Shown here piece after piece: positions 36,295 to 45,072 of a stretch of DNA of 64,000 nt. The DNA is from UBA4285 sp050944355 (GTDB taxonomy: Bacteria; Bacillota; Clostridia; Lachnospirales; Lachnospiraceae). Every line of letters begins with the position of its first letter. Positions within the stretch are counted from its first letter, which is position 1. Both the position numbers and the translations under genes were made by a program. A model generated the notes under the pieces. The model was not told the origin of the DNA. It did no database searches and worked only from the letters and a program-made list of their open reading frames with translations. Location of the stretch: the NCBI GenBank assembly GCA_050944355.1, contig JBMNQX010000005.1, positions 111,137-175,136 of the forward strand, in the 5' to 3' direction.

Positions 36295-38034
36295 TTAATT
36301 CCGTATCTGATCCCGGATCAGGCTGCCGACCGTCTCTGCGAACAGAGAAAGATCACGGATTCTCGCGAAATTGTTTCGTCCGTAGATCCGGGCGCAGTCG
36401 GCAATTCCCTTGTCGTCGCCCATGTAAACGCACAGAATCCGCACGCCGGCCATTCTCGCGGCGTGCACCTGCGCCTCCGTATCGCTCACACCGGCTTCGC
36501 CGATATAACTCTGCGGCTCGCCCGACTCTGTGCGGATCTTCACAACATCGTTCGGCCGGCAGTCGCTGAGGACGATCATGAGCCTGATGTCTGCGCTCCG
36601 TTTCTTCATCTCGCCCGCTCCGATCCGGATTCCCAGGCCGTCCCGGTTGCTTCCGGACGTAAAATAGCGGAAAATGCGCCGGTTGTCCTGCGGTTTGTCG
36701 TAATCGCGCAGCTGCGTGAAAATAGTGTAGCCGCTCATCGAGCAGAACGAGTTTACGCAGACCGGAATCTGACAGTTCGTCAGGCTCACCGCGATGATGT
36801 ACGCCTGCGCCGCCACGATCTGCTGCTGTTCGATCTGCGACGTCGAAGCGTCGAGCAGCAGCTGAACTTCCATCTGCCCGGTGCTGCCCCGGATCGTCTT
36901 GTCAAAAATACGGCCATCGGAAAGCACTTCGGCGCGCCACACTCTCCCCGCGTCCAGCTTTCCGGCCGAAGACCCCGAGTGAAAATCGTCGCGGCTGATC
37001 AGCAGAGCGCTGCGGATTCTCTCCGTCAGCGACTCAATCGCCATCTGACACTCCTGTCTGTGCCGGTTATAATAGCGCTCATTGTCGACCTGGGCCCGCA
37101 GTGCGCGCCGCCGGTTCTGTCCCGACGTGTTGAAGTCCCGCTGCATCTTGCCGTAGTCGCCGTTCGTGAAATGGAGCCGGCACCCGGCGTGGGGTCCGAC
37201 ACAGTATTCTCTGGCCATCTGCCGCACCTTGCCGCCGTCATACATCGGCGCGCCGTATGAGTTTTCAATATAGCGTCGGAGTCCCTCGTCTGTCTGGCCG
37301 CGTCGCATCTGCCCCTCGCCCACATAGACGGGATCGCCGTTGTTGAGAGAGTACTCATCGACATGCTCCGCGATGCCGAACACCAGCCTGCGGACCGGCG
37401 GATGAATCATCTCCGGCTTTTTGTGAAAAAGGAGGAAGCGAAATGAGAGCGAGAACCGCCGCTTTTCCTCGTCGTCCTCCGGTTCACCGGGGATGTGGTC
37501 TTTGTCAAAATCAAACTCTCTCACAAACAGAGCGGTCAAAAGTTCCAGGATCTGGTCGGTTTCCAGTCCTTTAAGCCTTTCCAGTGTCCCGAGGATCCGC
37601 CGGTCCCTCTCCTGCGGCAGCTCATAGCGTTCGCCGAGGCAGTGGTGCAGATGTCCCTTCAGGATCCGCTCCGGAAGCGTGTCGTCCGCCATGCCTTCCG
37701 CGAGCCGCCGGCGGCAGTATTCCTCCCGCAGAGCCGGCAGAATGAGTCTCTCTTCTTTTTCCCGGTCGTAGGCGGAATCCTCCATACCGATCCAGAAAAG
37801 ATTTTCAAATGTACTCTGCAGACTCATCCCGCGGAAACGGTCGTAGAAGTCCGTCAGCTTCGCGCGGTCAAAGTGCCGGTAAACCGCGCCGACAATACTG
37901 TTCCAGTACAGATCCGCCCGGCCGTCCGCCGTGTACACGCGGAATCCCGGCTCCAGACTGTAATCGCCGGCCGCCGACCAGATCAGGTTGTCCGCCCTTC
38001 GCTTTTCAAAATCGGAAATTTCCACAGGCAGCAC
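36295..38034 (-). CDS. VWA-domain protein of a MoxR/VWA pair (NorD/CobT-like)
   Basis: 579 residues, soluble. The N-terminal two-thirds are charged and not clearly assignable. The C-terminal von Willebrand A domain (about 375-575) has the metal-ion site DASTSQ (DxSxS), a conserved Thr in FTSGSNRDGLG and the Asp in MIVLSDCRPND. Such proteins work with the MoxR AAA+ ATPase encoded just upstream to remodel or insert cofactors into a client protein; NorD/NorQ act on nitric oxide reductase. No client gene is evident here. The start is GTG 38034 or GTG 38025, the latter having AAAGGG upstream. It follows moxR directly, so the two are co-expressed. Confidence 0.8.
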   Translation of the reverse strand: MLPVEISDFEKRRADNLIWSAAGDYSLEPGFRVYTADGRADLYWNSIVGAVYRHFDRAKLTDFYDRFRGMSLQSTFENLFWIGMEDSAYDREKEERLILPALREEYCRRRLAEGMADDTLPERILKGHLHHCLGERYELPQERDRRILGTLERLKGLETDQILELLTALFVREFDFDKDHIPGEPEDDEEKRRFSLSFRFLLFHKKPEMIHPPVRRLVFGIAEHVDEYSLNNGDPVYVGEGQMRRGQTDEGLRRYIENSYGAPMYDGGKVRQMAREYCVGPHAGCRLHFTNGDYGKMQRDFNTSGQNRRRALRAQVDNERYYNRHRQECQMAIESLTERIRSALLISRDDFHSGSSAGKLDAGRVWRAEVLSDGRIFDKTIRGSTGQMEVQLLLDASTSQIEQQQIVAAQAYIIAVSLTNCQIPVCVNSFCSMSGYTIFTQLRDYDKPQDNRRIFRYFTSGSNRDGLGIRIGAGEMKKRSADIRLMIVLSDCRPNDVVKIRTESGEPQSYIGEAGVSDTEAQVHAARMAGVRILCVYMGDDKGIADCARIYGRNNFARIRDLSLFAETVGSLIRDQIRN

Positions 38035-38038
38035 CCTT

Positions 38039-38959
38039 TCACGACGCGAACACCTTGTCTGCCGTCAGCTGAGCCGGAATGCGGACAGCCGCGATATCGG
38101 CGACAAGCTGCCGCTCGTAGCGGTCAAAACATTTGTTGACGATTCCCATCTCGAGCGCCTTGCCGGCCGGAAGTCCCCTGCGGATCATACCGAGCGCCGC
38201 GAGCAGACCTCTTAAGTCGAGCGCCTTGCCCGTGATCTCGCCGCTGTCGCATTTGCCCCGGATCTCGGAAAACAATTTGGCAAATTCGTCCGCATACTCC
38301 GGGCGGATGTCCGGATATTTGTCACGGATGAGCCGGCGCAGATTTTCTTCTGATATGACGGGCATCTGAAGCACCATGAAGCGGGAGGCCAGCGCCTCGT
38401 TGAGTTCGCGCGTGCCGGCGTAGCCGTAGTTCATGGTTCCTATGAAGCGGGTCGCCTCGTTCACCCGGATCCGGCCGTAGCCCGGGATGTCGATCACGCG
38501 GCGGAAATCAAGCACCGCATGGAGCACCGCGAGGGCTTCATTTCTGGCCATATTGATTTCATCGAGCACGCCGAAACCGCCGTACTGCGCGCAGAGCGTC
38601 ACGAGGCCTCGCCGCAGCTCCACCTGTCCGCCGCGGAACGTGTCGGTGCCGATCAGCGCGTCGGCGTCGACATTGATGTAAAATGAAATATCCCACGAAG
38701 GCCGGCCGAAAGCCGCCGCCAGTCCCTGCGCCAGCACATTTTTGCCCGTCGCCTTGGGGCCGTTCAGCAGCAGGTTTTCACCGGCGAGAAGCGCACTGAT
38801 AGCCTCTTCCCAGACTTCCCGGCCGTAATAGTTGTACTCTGGGACTGCGATTCTGTCTTTCACCTCGTCCGCAACCTTATAGTATTTCCGGTAATCCTGA
38901 ATATCCCGGATCATGGAGTCCGGGATATCCTGGTGCCGCAGAAATTCCAGTATGTCCAT
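38039..38959 (-). CDS. MoxR-family AAA+ ATPase
   Basis: 306 residues. Walker A is LLLNGPKATGKN (about residues 64-75), Walker B is GVLDEINMAR (about 133), sensor 1 is FIGTMNYGYAGT, and an arginine-finger region ELNEALASRF follows. The lid domain lies in the last 90 residues. The family supplies ATP-driven remodelling for a VWA partner, which is the next gene four bases downstream. No other gene of a NorQ/NorD, CbbQO or cobaltochelatase system is nearby, so the client is unknown. The segment preceding Walker A (about residues 1-55) is a usual helical leader. Confidence 0.88.
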   Translation of the reverse strand: MDILEFLRHQDIPDSMIRDIQDYRKYYKVADEVKDRIAVPEYNYYGREVWEEAISALLAGENLLLNGPKATGKNVLAQGLAAAFGRPSWDISFYINVDADALIGTDTFRGGQVELRRGLVTLCAQYGGFGVLDEINMARNEALAVLHAVLDFRRVIDIPGYGRIRVNEATRFIGTMNYGYAGTRELNEALASRFMVLQMPVISEENLRRLIRDKYPDIRPEYADEFAKLFSEIRGKCDSGEITGKALDLRGLLAALGMIRRGLPAGKALEMGIVNKCFDRYERQLVADIAAVRIPAQLTADKVFAS

Positions 38960-39021
38960 CTTCTTCCGCCTTTCCGCAAAAGCCTTCCGGCACTGACATC
39001 TACTACATACAGAATACCACG

Positions 39022-39059
39022 AAAACAGCCGCTCCCTTCCGGCAGGAAGAAAGCGGCTG
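39022..39059 (-). terminator. Terminator downstream of cstA
   Basis: CAGCCGCT (39026-39033) pairs with AGCGGCTG (39052-39059). On the minus strand it is followed by a short T run (four bases). It separates cstA from the moxR unit. Confidence 0.6.
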
Positions 39060-39095
39060 CTTGTTAATTTCTGATTTTATTCCGCTTTCCGCTGA

Positions 39096-40844
39096 TTACG
39101 CGTTCTTTGCGGCCTTTTTTCTTGCCGCCTGAGCTCTGAAAGCGTTGACAGCTTCCACAACCAGGAATACGGCGAGAATCACCATGACAATCGCGAAGAT
39201 CAGCTGGAACCACACACCCCATACCGGTGTCGTGATGTTGGCGTATCCGGACGCGATGGTCTGAATGCAGGAATTGATGCGCATGATCAGCATCGTGATC
39301 GTCGCGCAGAGCATGAATGCCATCGGGAAATAGAACATCTTGTTGTTCTTTCCGACTTCACCCAGCCAGCAGCAGACGGCCAGAAGCGCGATACCGGCGA
39401 GCAGCTGGTTGGCAGCGCCGAACAGCGCCCAGATCGCGGACAGCGACATGCCGCCGAGAATCGAACCGATGATAACCATGAAAGCCGTCGCGAAGAGCGG
39501 ATTCGTCAGAATCCGGCGCGGACCTTTGACCTCTTTCCAGCTTGTCTCGCCCTCGCGGAGGAAAAGCTCTGCGAACATGAAACGGGACAGACGGGTCGCC
39601 GTGTCAAGAGACGTCAGCGCGAATACAGAGACTGCCAAAGTCAGCATCGCGTAAATCCGTGAGTACGCAACCGTGCCTTCGTCGCTGAACATGACGGCGA
39701 TGCCGGCCGCAAATGCAGCTGTCGGAGAGCCGAAACCGCCGCTCACATACTTTTCGTATACGGCGCCCAGCGCAACCAGAGCGATGATGCCGAGACCGGA
39801 CTCGATCAGCATGGAGCCGTATGCGATCGGCTGCGCATGCTTTTCGTTGTCGAGCTGTTTGCTCGTCGTGCCGGAGGCGATCAGCGCGTGGAAACCGGAG
39901 CAGGCGCCGCACGCGACGGTCACGAAAAGAGCCGGGAACATCGGTCCGATGGACGAATTCCAGCCTGTAACGGCCGGGATCGTGAACTCCGCTCTTCCGG
40001 TTACCGCCGTCGAGAAGATGCCGATGACGGCCAGAATCATCATGGCGTAGAGCAGATAACTTGAGAGATAATCGCGGGGCTGAAGCAGAATCCACACCGG
40101 AACCAGCGAAGCAATCGCGATGTAAACGGCGATGAAAATGATCCAGGCGGTTCTGCTCATGGCAAAGCCGACGTTCACGCCGAAAAGAAGCGCCGCGACG
40201 ATGCCGATGATGCCGAGGACGGTGGCCGGAGCAGTCTTAAGGCCGGCGCGGTTGGTCAGCAGGCCGTAAATAATGGCGAGGAAAATGAACAGGATGGACA
40301 CAATCGCCGTGGTCTGATTTCCCGTCGGATTCGTGACAAATCCGACATTCGTCCCGGCCGCGAACTGATCCGCTGTCGTGTAGAACGTGCCGGCGACGAT
40401 GTTCACGAACGAAGCGATGACCAGAATCAGCACCATCAGGCAGAACAGAATGAACAGCTTCTGCGCTCTTTTGCCCATCGTATCCTTGATGATTTCACCG
40501 ATCGATTTGCCGTCGTGGCGGATGGACGCGAACAGAGAACCGAAATCCTGCACGCCGCCGAAGAAAATACCGCCGACAACACACCACAGGAATACCGGCA
40601 GCCATCCGAATACAGACGCCTGAATCGGTCCGTTGATCGGGCCGGCGCCGGCAATCGATGAGAAATGATGTCCCATGAGGACCTGCGGCTTTGCCGCTAC
40701 ATAGTCGACACCGTCTTCCAGTGTCTGCGAAGGAACTTCCCGCTTCGGGTCGATCCCCCACGTTTTTGCCAGCCATCCGCCGTAGAAGATGTACCCCAGT
40801 ACAAGGCAGACGATGGCAGCAAGTAAGATCAATACACCTGTCAT
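39096..40844 (-). CDS. cstA: CstA-family carbon starvation protein (pyruvate/peptide transporter)
   Basis: 582 residues with about 15 membrane spans. The N-terminal signature includes DYVAAKPQVLMGHHFSSIAG followed by AGPINGPIQASVFGWLP. CstA/BtsT proteins import pyruvate or peptides during carbon limitation. It is shorter than the 700-residue enteric CstA, in line with the compact Firmicutes type. TACTCTTAAGT-side sequence gives AAGAGGAGTTAAGT before ATG. It stands alone between terminators, upstream of the moxR/VWA pair but separated from it. Confidence 0.9.
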   Translation of the reverse strand: MTGVLILLAAIVCLVLGYIFYGGWLAKTWGIDPKREVPSQTLEDGVDYVAAKPQVLMGHHFSSIAGAGPINGPIQASVFGWLPVFLWCVVGGIFFGGVQDFGSLFASIRHDGKSIGEIIKDTMGKRAQKLFILFCLMVLILVIASFVNIVAGTFYTTADQFAAGTNVGFVTNPTGNQTTAIVSILFIFLAIIYGLLTNRAGLKTAPATVLGIIGIVAALLFGVNVGFAMSRTAWIIFIAVYIAIASLVPVWILLQPRDYLSSYLLYAMMILAVIGIFSTAVTGRAEFTIPAVTGWNSSIGPMFPALFVTVACGACSGFHALIASGTTSKQLDNEKHAQPIAYGSMLIESGLGIIALVALGAVYEKYVSGGFGSPTAAFAAGIAVMFSDEGTVAYSRIYAMLTLAVSVFALTSLDTATRLSRFMFAELFLREGETSWKEVKGPRRILTNPLFATAFMVIIGSILGGMSLSAIWALFGAANQLLAGIALLAVCCWLGEVGKNNKMFYFPMAFMLCATITMLIMRINSCIQTIASGYANITTPVWGVWFQLIFAIVMVILAVFLVVEAVNAFRAQAARKKAAKNA

Positions 40845-40916
40845 ACTTAACTCCTCTTCCTCTTATAAATTTTTATTTTACGTGTTCCGGACTGCCCCAT
40901 TGTCCGGCGCGCAAAA

Positions 40917-41420
40917 TCAAACGACTTTCAGATAGCGTTTCAGCGTGTCGCCTGTCCGGCTGTAATACCGCCTGCCCGTGGAAAGCTCCACCACAGCCGT
41001 CCGGCTTTCACTCCAGCCCTGCAGACCGAACCGGTAGCTCTTGTAATGCCTCGAGCGCCGGATCCGCCTTACCGTCTCCGCGTCTACTCTCCACGCGAGA
41101 ATCACGAGAATCACGTCGGAATTGCGGTGATGTTCACCAATCTCGGCCCGCTCAAGCCCGTTCGCCCAGGCCAGTTCCTGCAGACGGTCGAATTCCTGCG
41201 CGCCCAGATTTTCCCGCACCGCGAAAAAGCAGAACTCTCTCGAATCCATCTCGGTAATTTTGGCCGAGCGGATCAGGAGATACTCTTCGCCGTGCATCCG
41301 GAACTCTGCTTCCGCGTCGAAAGGCTGCAGCGGACTTTCCCGGTTGATGTCATAATAGCCGGCGAAAATCTTAAGAACCCTCTCCAGTCCGTTCTTCAGT
41401 TCTTCGTCGTGACAATCCAA
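40917..41420 (-). CDS. Uncharacterised 167-residue protein
   Basis: Not recognised. A mixed alpha/beta composition without membrane segments or a clear signal is seen. Noticeable stretches are EEYLLIRSAKITEMDSREFC, DVILVILAWRVDAETVRRI and the basic C-terminal RHYKSYRFGLQGW. The start is likely TTG 41420, with AAGGAG eight bases before it. Upstream lies an intergenic region with a perfect 16-base palindrome (41498-41513), 78 bases from the start codon, so it may be specifically regulated. Confidence 0.6.
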   Translation of the reverse strand: MDCHDEELKNGLERVLKIFAGYYDINRESPLQPFDAEAEFRMHGEEYLLIRSAKITEMDSREFCFFAVRENLGAQEFDRLQELAWANGLERAEIGEHHRNSDVILVILAWRVDAETVRRIRRSRHYKSYRFGLQGWSESRTAVVELSTGRRYYSRTGDTLKRYLKVV

Positions 41421-41497
41421 GTCATCCGCTCCTTTCCACCGATATTTGGGAAATATCTTTACAGATACTGCCCGTTTGTGGAGATTTCGAATATTTT

Positions 41498-41513
41498 ATC
41501 ACTTTAAAGTGAT
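41498..41513. promoter_or_regulatory. Perfect 16-base palindrome upstream of the 167-residue protein gene
   Basis: ATCACTTTAAAGTGAT is fully self-complementary. It abuts a minus-strand TAAAAT (-10-like, 41493-41498), placing it between -10 and -35 of a promoter for the 40917-41420 gene. Probable operator; regulator unknown. Confidence 0.45.
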
Positions 41514-41522
41514 GCCGAACAG

Positions 41523-41583
41523 AAAAAGGACATCATGGAATTTTTTCAATCAAATATAAAAGCATTTGTCATATGTCCTTTTT
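41523..41583. terminator. Long-loop hairpin with T runs on both strands
   Basis: AAAAAGGACAT (41523-41533) pairs with ATGTCCTTTTT (41573-41583) around a 39-base loop. T runs follow on either strand. It could terminate short transcripts starting near the palindrome, or form the end of a small RNA. Confidence 0.4.
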
Positions 41584-41671
41584 TATTTTTAGTTTTGGTC
41601 CTTAAATACTATAATAATCAAATCAAAAAATCAACTGTCCGTGATACACGGACACTCAGGGTGTAAAAAAG

Positions 41672-41700
41672 CCCCGGCCGGCGCACTCGCTCGGCCGGGG
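41672..41700 (-). terminator. Terminator of the transporter gene at 41761-42945
   Basis: CCCCGGCC (41672-41679) pairs with GGCCGGGG (41693-41700). On the minus strand TTTTTT follows. Confidence 0.8.
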
Positions 41701-41760
41701 GACTAAACACTCCGGAAGGAAAACGGCCTCTTCTTTCCGGCAGAAATTTTCCGGACCTGA

Positions 41761-42945
41761 TTACTGGAAGATCATCGGTGCGATGACGCCGGCAATCGCG
41801 ACAGAAGCGATGGTAACGGTCGTGAAACCGGCAACGATCATGGTCGGCATAACTTTGTTCAGAAGCTTTTCAGACTTCTCTTCATCCAGATTGAAGCTTT
41901 CCACGACGTCTCTGGAAATGATCTCTGTCAGCGGATATCCGAACATAGCGGACAGCGCAGCAGCTGATCCAAGTCTCCAGTCGACTCTCAGAATCTTGGC
42001 CATAATCGCGCCGCCAAGCGTAAGGGAAGCTGCGCCGATAATCAGGAAGACGATGGCCGGAGCCAGCATGTTTCCAAAGGATTCAAGCGTCAGGCTGCGG
42101 AAACTGTTCGGCATGGTCATAACCAGGCCCATCAGCAGGAAATTAATATAACCGGCCTTGCTCAGGGACTGCGGCTCCAGGAAACCGATTTCAGTGAAGA
42201 TGATACCGAAAATCAGAACGGAAACAGCCGACGGGAACGCGCCGCCTGTCGCGGCGGAAACCAGATAGCCGATCAGGGCTACGATCAGAAGACGTGCGAC
42301 AATGTTGCTGCTGTCATTCATGATCTGCGGGAAGTGCTTGATAATCTTAAAGCTCGGGAACTTGCTCTTCTTGCCCGCATCGGCCTCTTTCAAATACTCA
42401 CCGCTCTGTACAAGACTGTTTGCATAGGATCTTGTGAGCAGGGAGCAGATCGGAACGGCGAAGAACGTCTGAAGAGAACAGAGCAGAGAGGCGAACGCAC
42501 CGAAATCCGACTGTCCGGCCGCTTCAGCTGCATTGGCGACAATACCTGTCGCGACAAGACCGCCGGCAACCGGCGGAATGGCGCTCAGCGTGTACTCTCT
42601 GCCGAAAATCGGCAGTCCGATGACCAGGAAAAGCACTGCCATGACAGCCATGCCGCCGAGGCAGATCAGGACAGTCTTCCACTCTTTCAGAAGCTGTCTG
42701 AGCTCGATCATCGTACCGAGGTTTGTGACCAGCAGAAGAATGCCGAATGAGCTGACGACCGTAATGACACCGGTGTTCGTCAGAGTATCAGACGGGAAAA
42801 TTCCCGTAATGAACAGAATCAGATAAACCGCACTTAAGAAAAGAGCTTCAACAATGACGCCCTTTGTCTTCTGCGCAATGATGTGGCCAATCGCATACAG
42901 CACCATGTAAACTGTGATTGCAACCAATGCGTTGTCCCATGCCAT
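41761..42945 (-). CDS. Polytopic membrane transporter, GltS-like or related fold
   Basis: 394 residues with about 11 hydrophobic segments and no soluble domain. A glycine-rich PPVAGGLVATGIVANAAEAA in the middle of the first half and TLGGAIMAKILRVDWRLGSA in the second half look like the discontinuous helices of two-repeat ion-coupled transporters. A charged loop (EADAGKKSKF) divides the halves. The exact family is uncertain: sodium/glutamate symporter-like is my best guess. AAGGAGGG precedes ATG. A near-consensus promoter lies about 90 bases upstream and a strong terminator follows, so it is a single-gene unit. Confidence 0.65.
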   Translation of the reverse strand: MAWDNALVAITVYMVLYAIGHIIAQKTKGVIVEALFLSAVYLILFITGIFPSDTLTNTGVITVVSSFGILLLVTNLGTMIELRQLLKEWKTVLICLGGMAVMAVLFLVIGLPIFGREYTLSAIPPVAGGLVATGIVANAAEAAGQSDFGAFASLLCSLQTFFAVPICSLLTRSYANSLVQSGEYLKEADAGKKSKFPSFKIIKHFPQIMNDSSNIVARLLIVALIGYLVSAATGGAFPSAVSVLIFGIIFTEIGFLEPQSLSKAGYINFLLMGLVMTMPNSFRSLTLESFGNMLAPAIVFLIIGAASLTLGGAIMAKILRVDWRLGSAAALSAMFGYPLTEIISRDVVESFNLDEEKSEKLLNKVMPTMIVAGFTTVTIASVAIAGVIAPMIFQ

Positions 42946-43032
42946 GAAGCAGACCCTCCTTGTTTCAAATGTATTCAGTCGGGTTTCGGACAGCGGCCGC
43001 GGCTCTCAGAAGCCTGCCTGAAATTAAACAGC

Positions 43033-43061
43033 ATTTTACTCTATCACGTTACCATTTTCAA
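43033..43061 (-). promoter_or_regulatory. Promoter of the transporter gene
   Basis: On the minus strand TTGAAA (43056-43061) and TAAAAT (43033-43038) are 17 bases apart. Confidence 0.55.
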
Positions 43062-43181
43062 TTAATATTTAATATTTTCTTCATTCTTTTTACAAATTGG
43101 ACAGTTCTGTATCCGGCAGCCGGCGGATTTTCCGACAGGATCGCCATTTTCCGGCCTTTCAATTTGAAAAAATAAACCGTC

Positions 43182-43523
43182 TTACACCCGGTTTCCGCCG
43201 ATACTACCCGTGCGGATGCCTTTCCACGTCAGCTTCCGGAACGGCCCGATTTTCTTCATGGCAAATGTGATCTCGTCCTCATAAATCAGATGGTAAGGCG
43301 GAAACAGGACGCGCACTGGCTCCTCTCCCGGAAGCGTCTTGCAGCTGTACCTCTTCTTCAACAGTTCATCCGCCCGCTTGTCGTTCAGGAGCTGCACGAA
43401 AATTTCGGCGATCTCAATCTCGCTGTGCTCGGCCTGCGCCACCTGAACCACAATATTCCGCTTTCCCTTTTCTTTCATATAAGAAAGGAGTTCCGGTGAA
43501 ACCTGTATCTGAATGTCCCGCAT
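43182..43523 (-). CDS. Uncharacterised 113-residue protein
   Basis: Not recognised. The start is ATG 43523, with GGAGG eight bases before it; the longer frame to 43649 would add a Cys/Arg-rich leader without support. It begins MRDIQIQVSPELLSYMKEKG, continues with short beta and helical stretches (RNIVVQVAQAEHSEIEIAEI) and ends in a basic tail (FRKLTWKGIRT). One Cys only. No membrane segment. It stands between the transporter and the heat-shock gene with no operon partner. Confidence 0.55.
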   Translation of the reverse strand: MRDIQIQVSPELLSYMKEKGKRNIVVQVAQAEHSEIEIAEIFVQLLNDKRADELLKKRYSCKTLPGEEPVRVLFPPYHLIYEDEITFAMKKIGPFRKLTWKGIRTGSIGGNRV

Positions 43524-43880
43524 ACTGTCCGCCTCCCTCTGCCGGGCGCCGCAAGGATCTGCCGCCCGTGCCTCTCTGCCGTCATTGTACAAGGAATCCT
43601 GCCTCCTGAAAAGCCAGAAACCGCCACTCCTCCGCCCGCCGCAACGCATTTTCCATGAAAAAATGACTTTTTTTCAAAAAAATTTCAAAAAATTAGCACT
43701 CACCTATTGACAGTGCTAATAATCGTGCTATACTGCATCATAGAAAGAGGAACAAAGAGAGAAGCCGGATGGACCGAAAAGGAACCGGAAATCTCCGAGG
43801 ACCTCCGGAAAAGTTACATCATAAATTTTAAAATTCAGAACAGCATCCTGAATATTTCATGCGAAAAGGAGGAATGAATT
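43524..43880. other. Intergenic region upstream of hsp20
   Basis: The distal part contains no recognised feature. The part from 43693 holds the CIRCE operator and promoter. The hsp20 leader (about 43741-43880) is some 140 bases and ends in AAGGAGG. Confidence 0.5.
43693..43734 (+). promoter_or_regulatory. CIRCE (HrcA) operator overlapping the hsp20 promoter
   Basis: TTAGCACTC (43693-43701), nine bases, then CAGTGCTAA (43711-43719). This is the CIRCE inverted repeat with one mismatch in the right arm. The -35 TTGACA (43707-43712) lies inside it, and -10 TATACT (43729-43734) follows after 16 bases. HrcA bound here would block the promoter and release it on heat or protein-folding stress. Confidence 0.85.
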
Positions 43881-44336
43881 ATGATGTTCCCGAGTATTTT
43901 TGGTGAGAATTTGATGGATGATTGGTTTGACGATGCCTTCGACGATGACTTCTTCGAGAAGAAAAATCCGCTGTATGGCAAGAACGCCGCAAGAGTGATG
44001 AGGACAGATGTCCGCGAGAATGACAACAGCTATGACATTCTGGTCGATCTTCCGGGATTTAATAAGGAAGATATCGGAGTTCAGCTCAAGGACGGATACC
44101 TGAACATCGCAGCTTCCAAGAAGCTCAACAAGGACGAGACTGACAAGAAGACAGGCAGACTGATCCGTCAGGAGCGCTATGCCGGCAGCCTCGCGAGAAG
44201 CTTCTACGTAGGCGAAGACGTAAAGCAGGATGAAATTCACGCGAAGTACGAAAATGGTGTTCTCTCCATCAACGTTCCGAAGAAGGAAGAGCAGAAGAAA
44301 GTCGATGGCGGCAGCACAATCGCGATCGAAGGATAA
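43881..44336 (+). CDS. Hsp20/alpha-crystallin small heat-shock protein
   Basis: The 151-residue protein contains the alpha-crystallin domain from about residue 40 to 140: ENDNSYDILVDLPGFNKEDI, LKDGYLNIAASKK and the hallmark A-x-x-x-N-G-V-L-x-[IV] as KYENGVLSINVPKK. An acidic N-terminal arm carries DDAFDDDFFEKK. It holds unfolded proteins for refolding and assembles into oligomers. AAGGAGG precedes ATG. The CIRCE element at its promoter indicates HrcA control; more often CIRCE guards groESL or dnaK, so this hsp20 joins that regulon. A terminator follows. Confidence 0.93.
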   Translation: MMFPSIFGENLMDDWFDDAFDDDFFEKKNPLYGKNAARVMRTDVRENDNSYDILVDLPGFNKEDIGVQLKDGYLNIAASKKLNKDETDKKTGRLIRQERYAGSLARSFYVGEDVKQDEIHAKYENGVLSINVPKKEEQKKVDGGSTIAIEG

Positions 44337-44353
44337 TGAGGAATCAGAGCAAA

Positions 44354-44388
44354 GAAGGGCCGGGGCAGCTCCCCGGTCCTTCTTTTTT
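44354..44388 (+). terminator. Terminator downstream of hsp20
   Basis: GAAGGGCCGGGG (44354-44365) pairs with CCCCGGTCCTTC (44371-44382) with one wobble. T6 follows at 44383-44388. Confidence 0.9.
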
Positions 44389-44427
44389 ATGCCTGTCAAA
44401 ACACCACCTGCCGCGGCTTCTCTGAAA

Positions 44428-45072
44428 TCAGATATCGCCCGCTATATCCAGGTTCTCGCCCGTCAGGCCGACCCAAGCGCCGTTTCCCGCCTCCGGCGCG
44501 TCCTTGTGCGCCAGCAGCCATTTGTTCGAGGCAAAGAGCAGCCTGTCTTCCGCCGACTCGCCGGCCGTCTTCGTCTGGCCGACGTTTGTCCCCTTCGGCA
44601 GCGCCACGAGCACGCGGAACCCCGCGTCCTTTGCGGCCTGGCACGGAGCATAGTGCAGCGTCGTCGCGTACACCTCGATCATCACGCCGGCCGGAACCTT
44701 AAACGCCTTTACCTCTGCCGTGTCCAGCTTCCAGTCCGCGATTTCACTCTGCCTTCCAAGCAGCAGAATAAAGTCTTCCGTCCCCAGATTGAACTCGCTG
44801 CTGCGGTGATACTCGAGACAGTTCAGCTTCGTGTTGTGGCCGTTGCACCACCCGAACTGCACCGGCAGCCCGCCGAAAAGCGACGGCGCGATTTTTTCCG
44901 CCTCTGGGAGACTCTGCAGCGCCGGCTCCTCCGGCACATACCCCGTCCCCTCTTCCGGGCACGGCGTCTTCTCGGCGAGTGCTCTCACAATCGCTTTCTT
45001 CTCCGCCTCGTATCCGTCCACGATGCGCCCGTATTCCCTGAATTCCGGATCCTCCACACTGTAAATCTTCAT
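44428..45072 (-). CDS. DUF4867 family protein
   Basis: 214 residues. A cupin-like beta composition is seen, with the conserved block VQFGWCNGHNTKLNCLEYH near residue 70, FILLLGRQSEI and the ATTLHYAPC region near 138, where the His may be a metal ligand. Members of this family occur near sugar-catabolic genes in Firmicutes; the biochemical role is unknown to me. No sugar gene is adjacent here. AAGGCGGAC precedes ATG 45072. It converges with hsp20 and shares no promoter with the divergent ABC operon. Confidence 0.7.
   Translation of the reverse strand: MKIYSVEDPEFREYGRIVDGYEAEKKAIVRALAEKTPCPEEGTGYVPEEPALQSLPEAEKIAPSLFGGLPVQFGWCNGHNTKLNCLEYHRSSEFNLGTEDFILLLGRQSEIADWKLDTAEVKAFKVPAGVMIEVYATTLHYAPCQAAKDAGFRVLVALPKGTNVGQTKTAGESAEDRLLFASNKWLLAHKDAPEAGNGAWVGLTGENLDIAGDI

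Larger units (their letters stand above)
41421..41760. other. AT-rich intergenic region with palindrome and hairpins
   Basis: It holds a 16-base palindrome (41498-41513), a bidirectional hairpin (41523-41583) and the terminator of the downstream-strand transporter (41672-41700). A 43-codon plus-strand frame (41535-41666) runs through the hairpin; it has only a weak AAGGAC ribosome site, so I do not treat it as a gene. Confidence 0.5.

Noticed and set aside
41535..41666. A 43-codon frame with a hydrophobic stretch
   Set aside because: Its start lies inside a terminator-like hairpin and its ribosome site is weak. The hydrophobicity follows from T-rich hairpin sequence.
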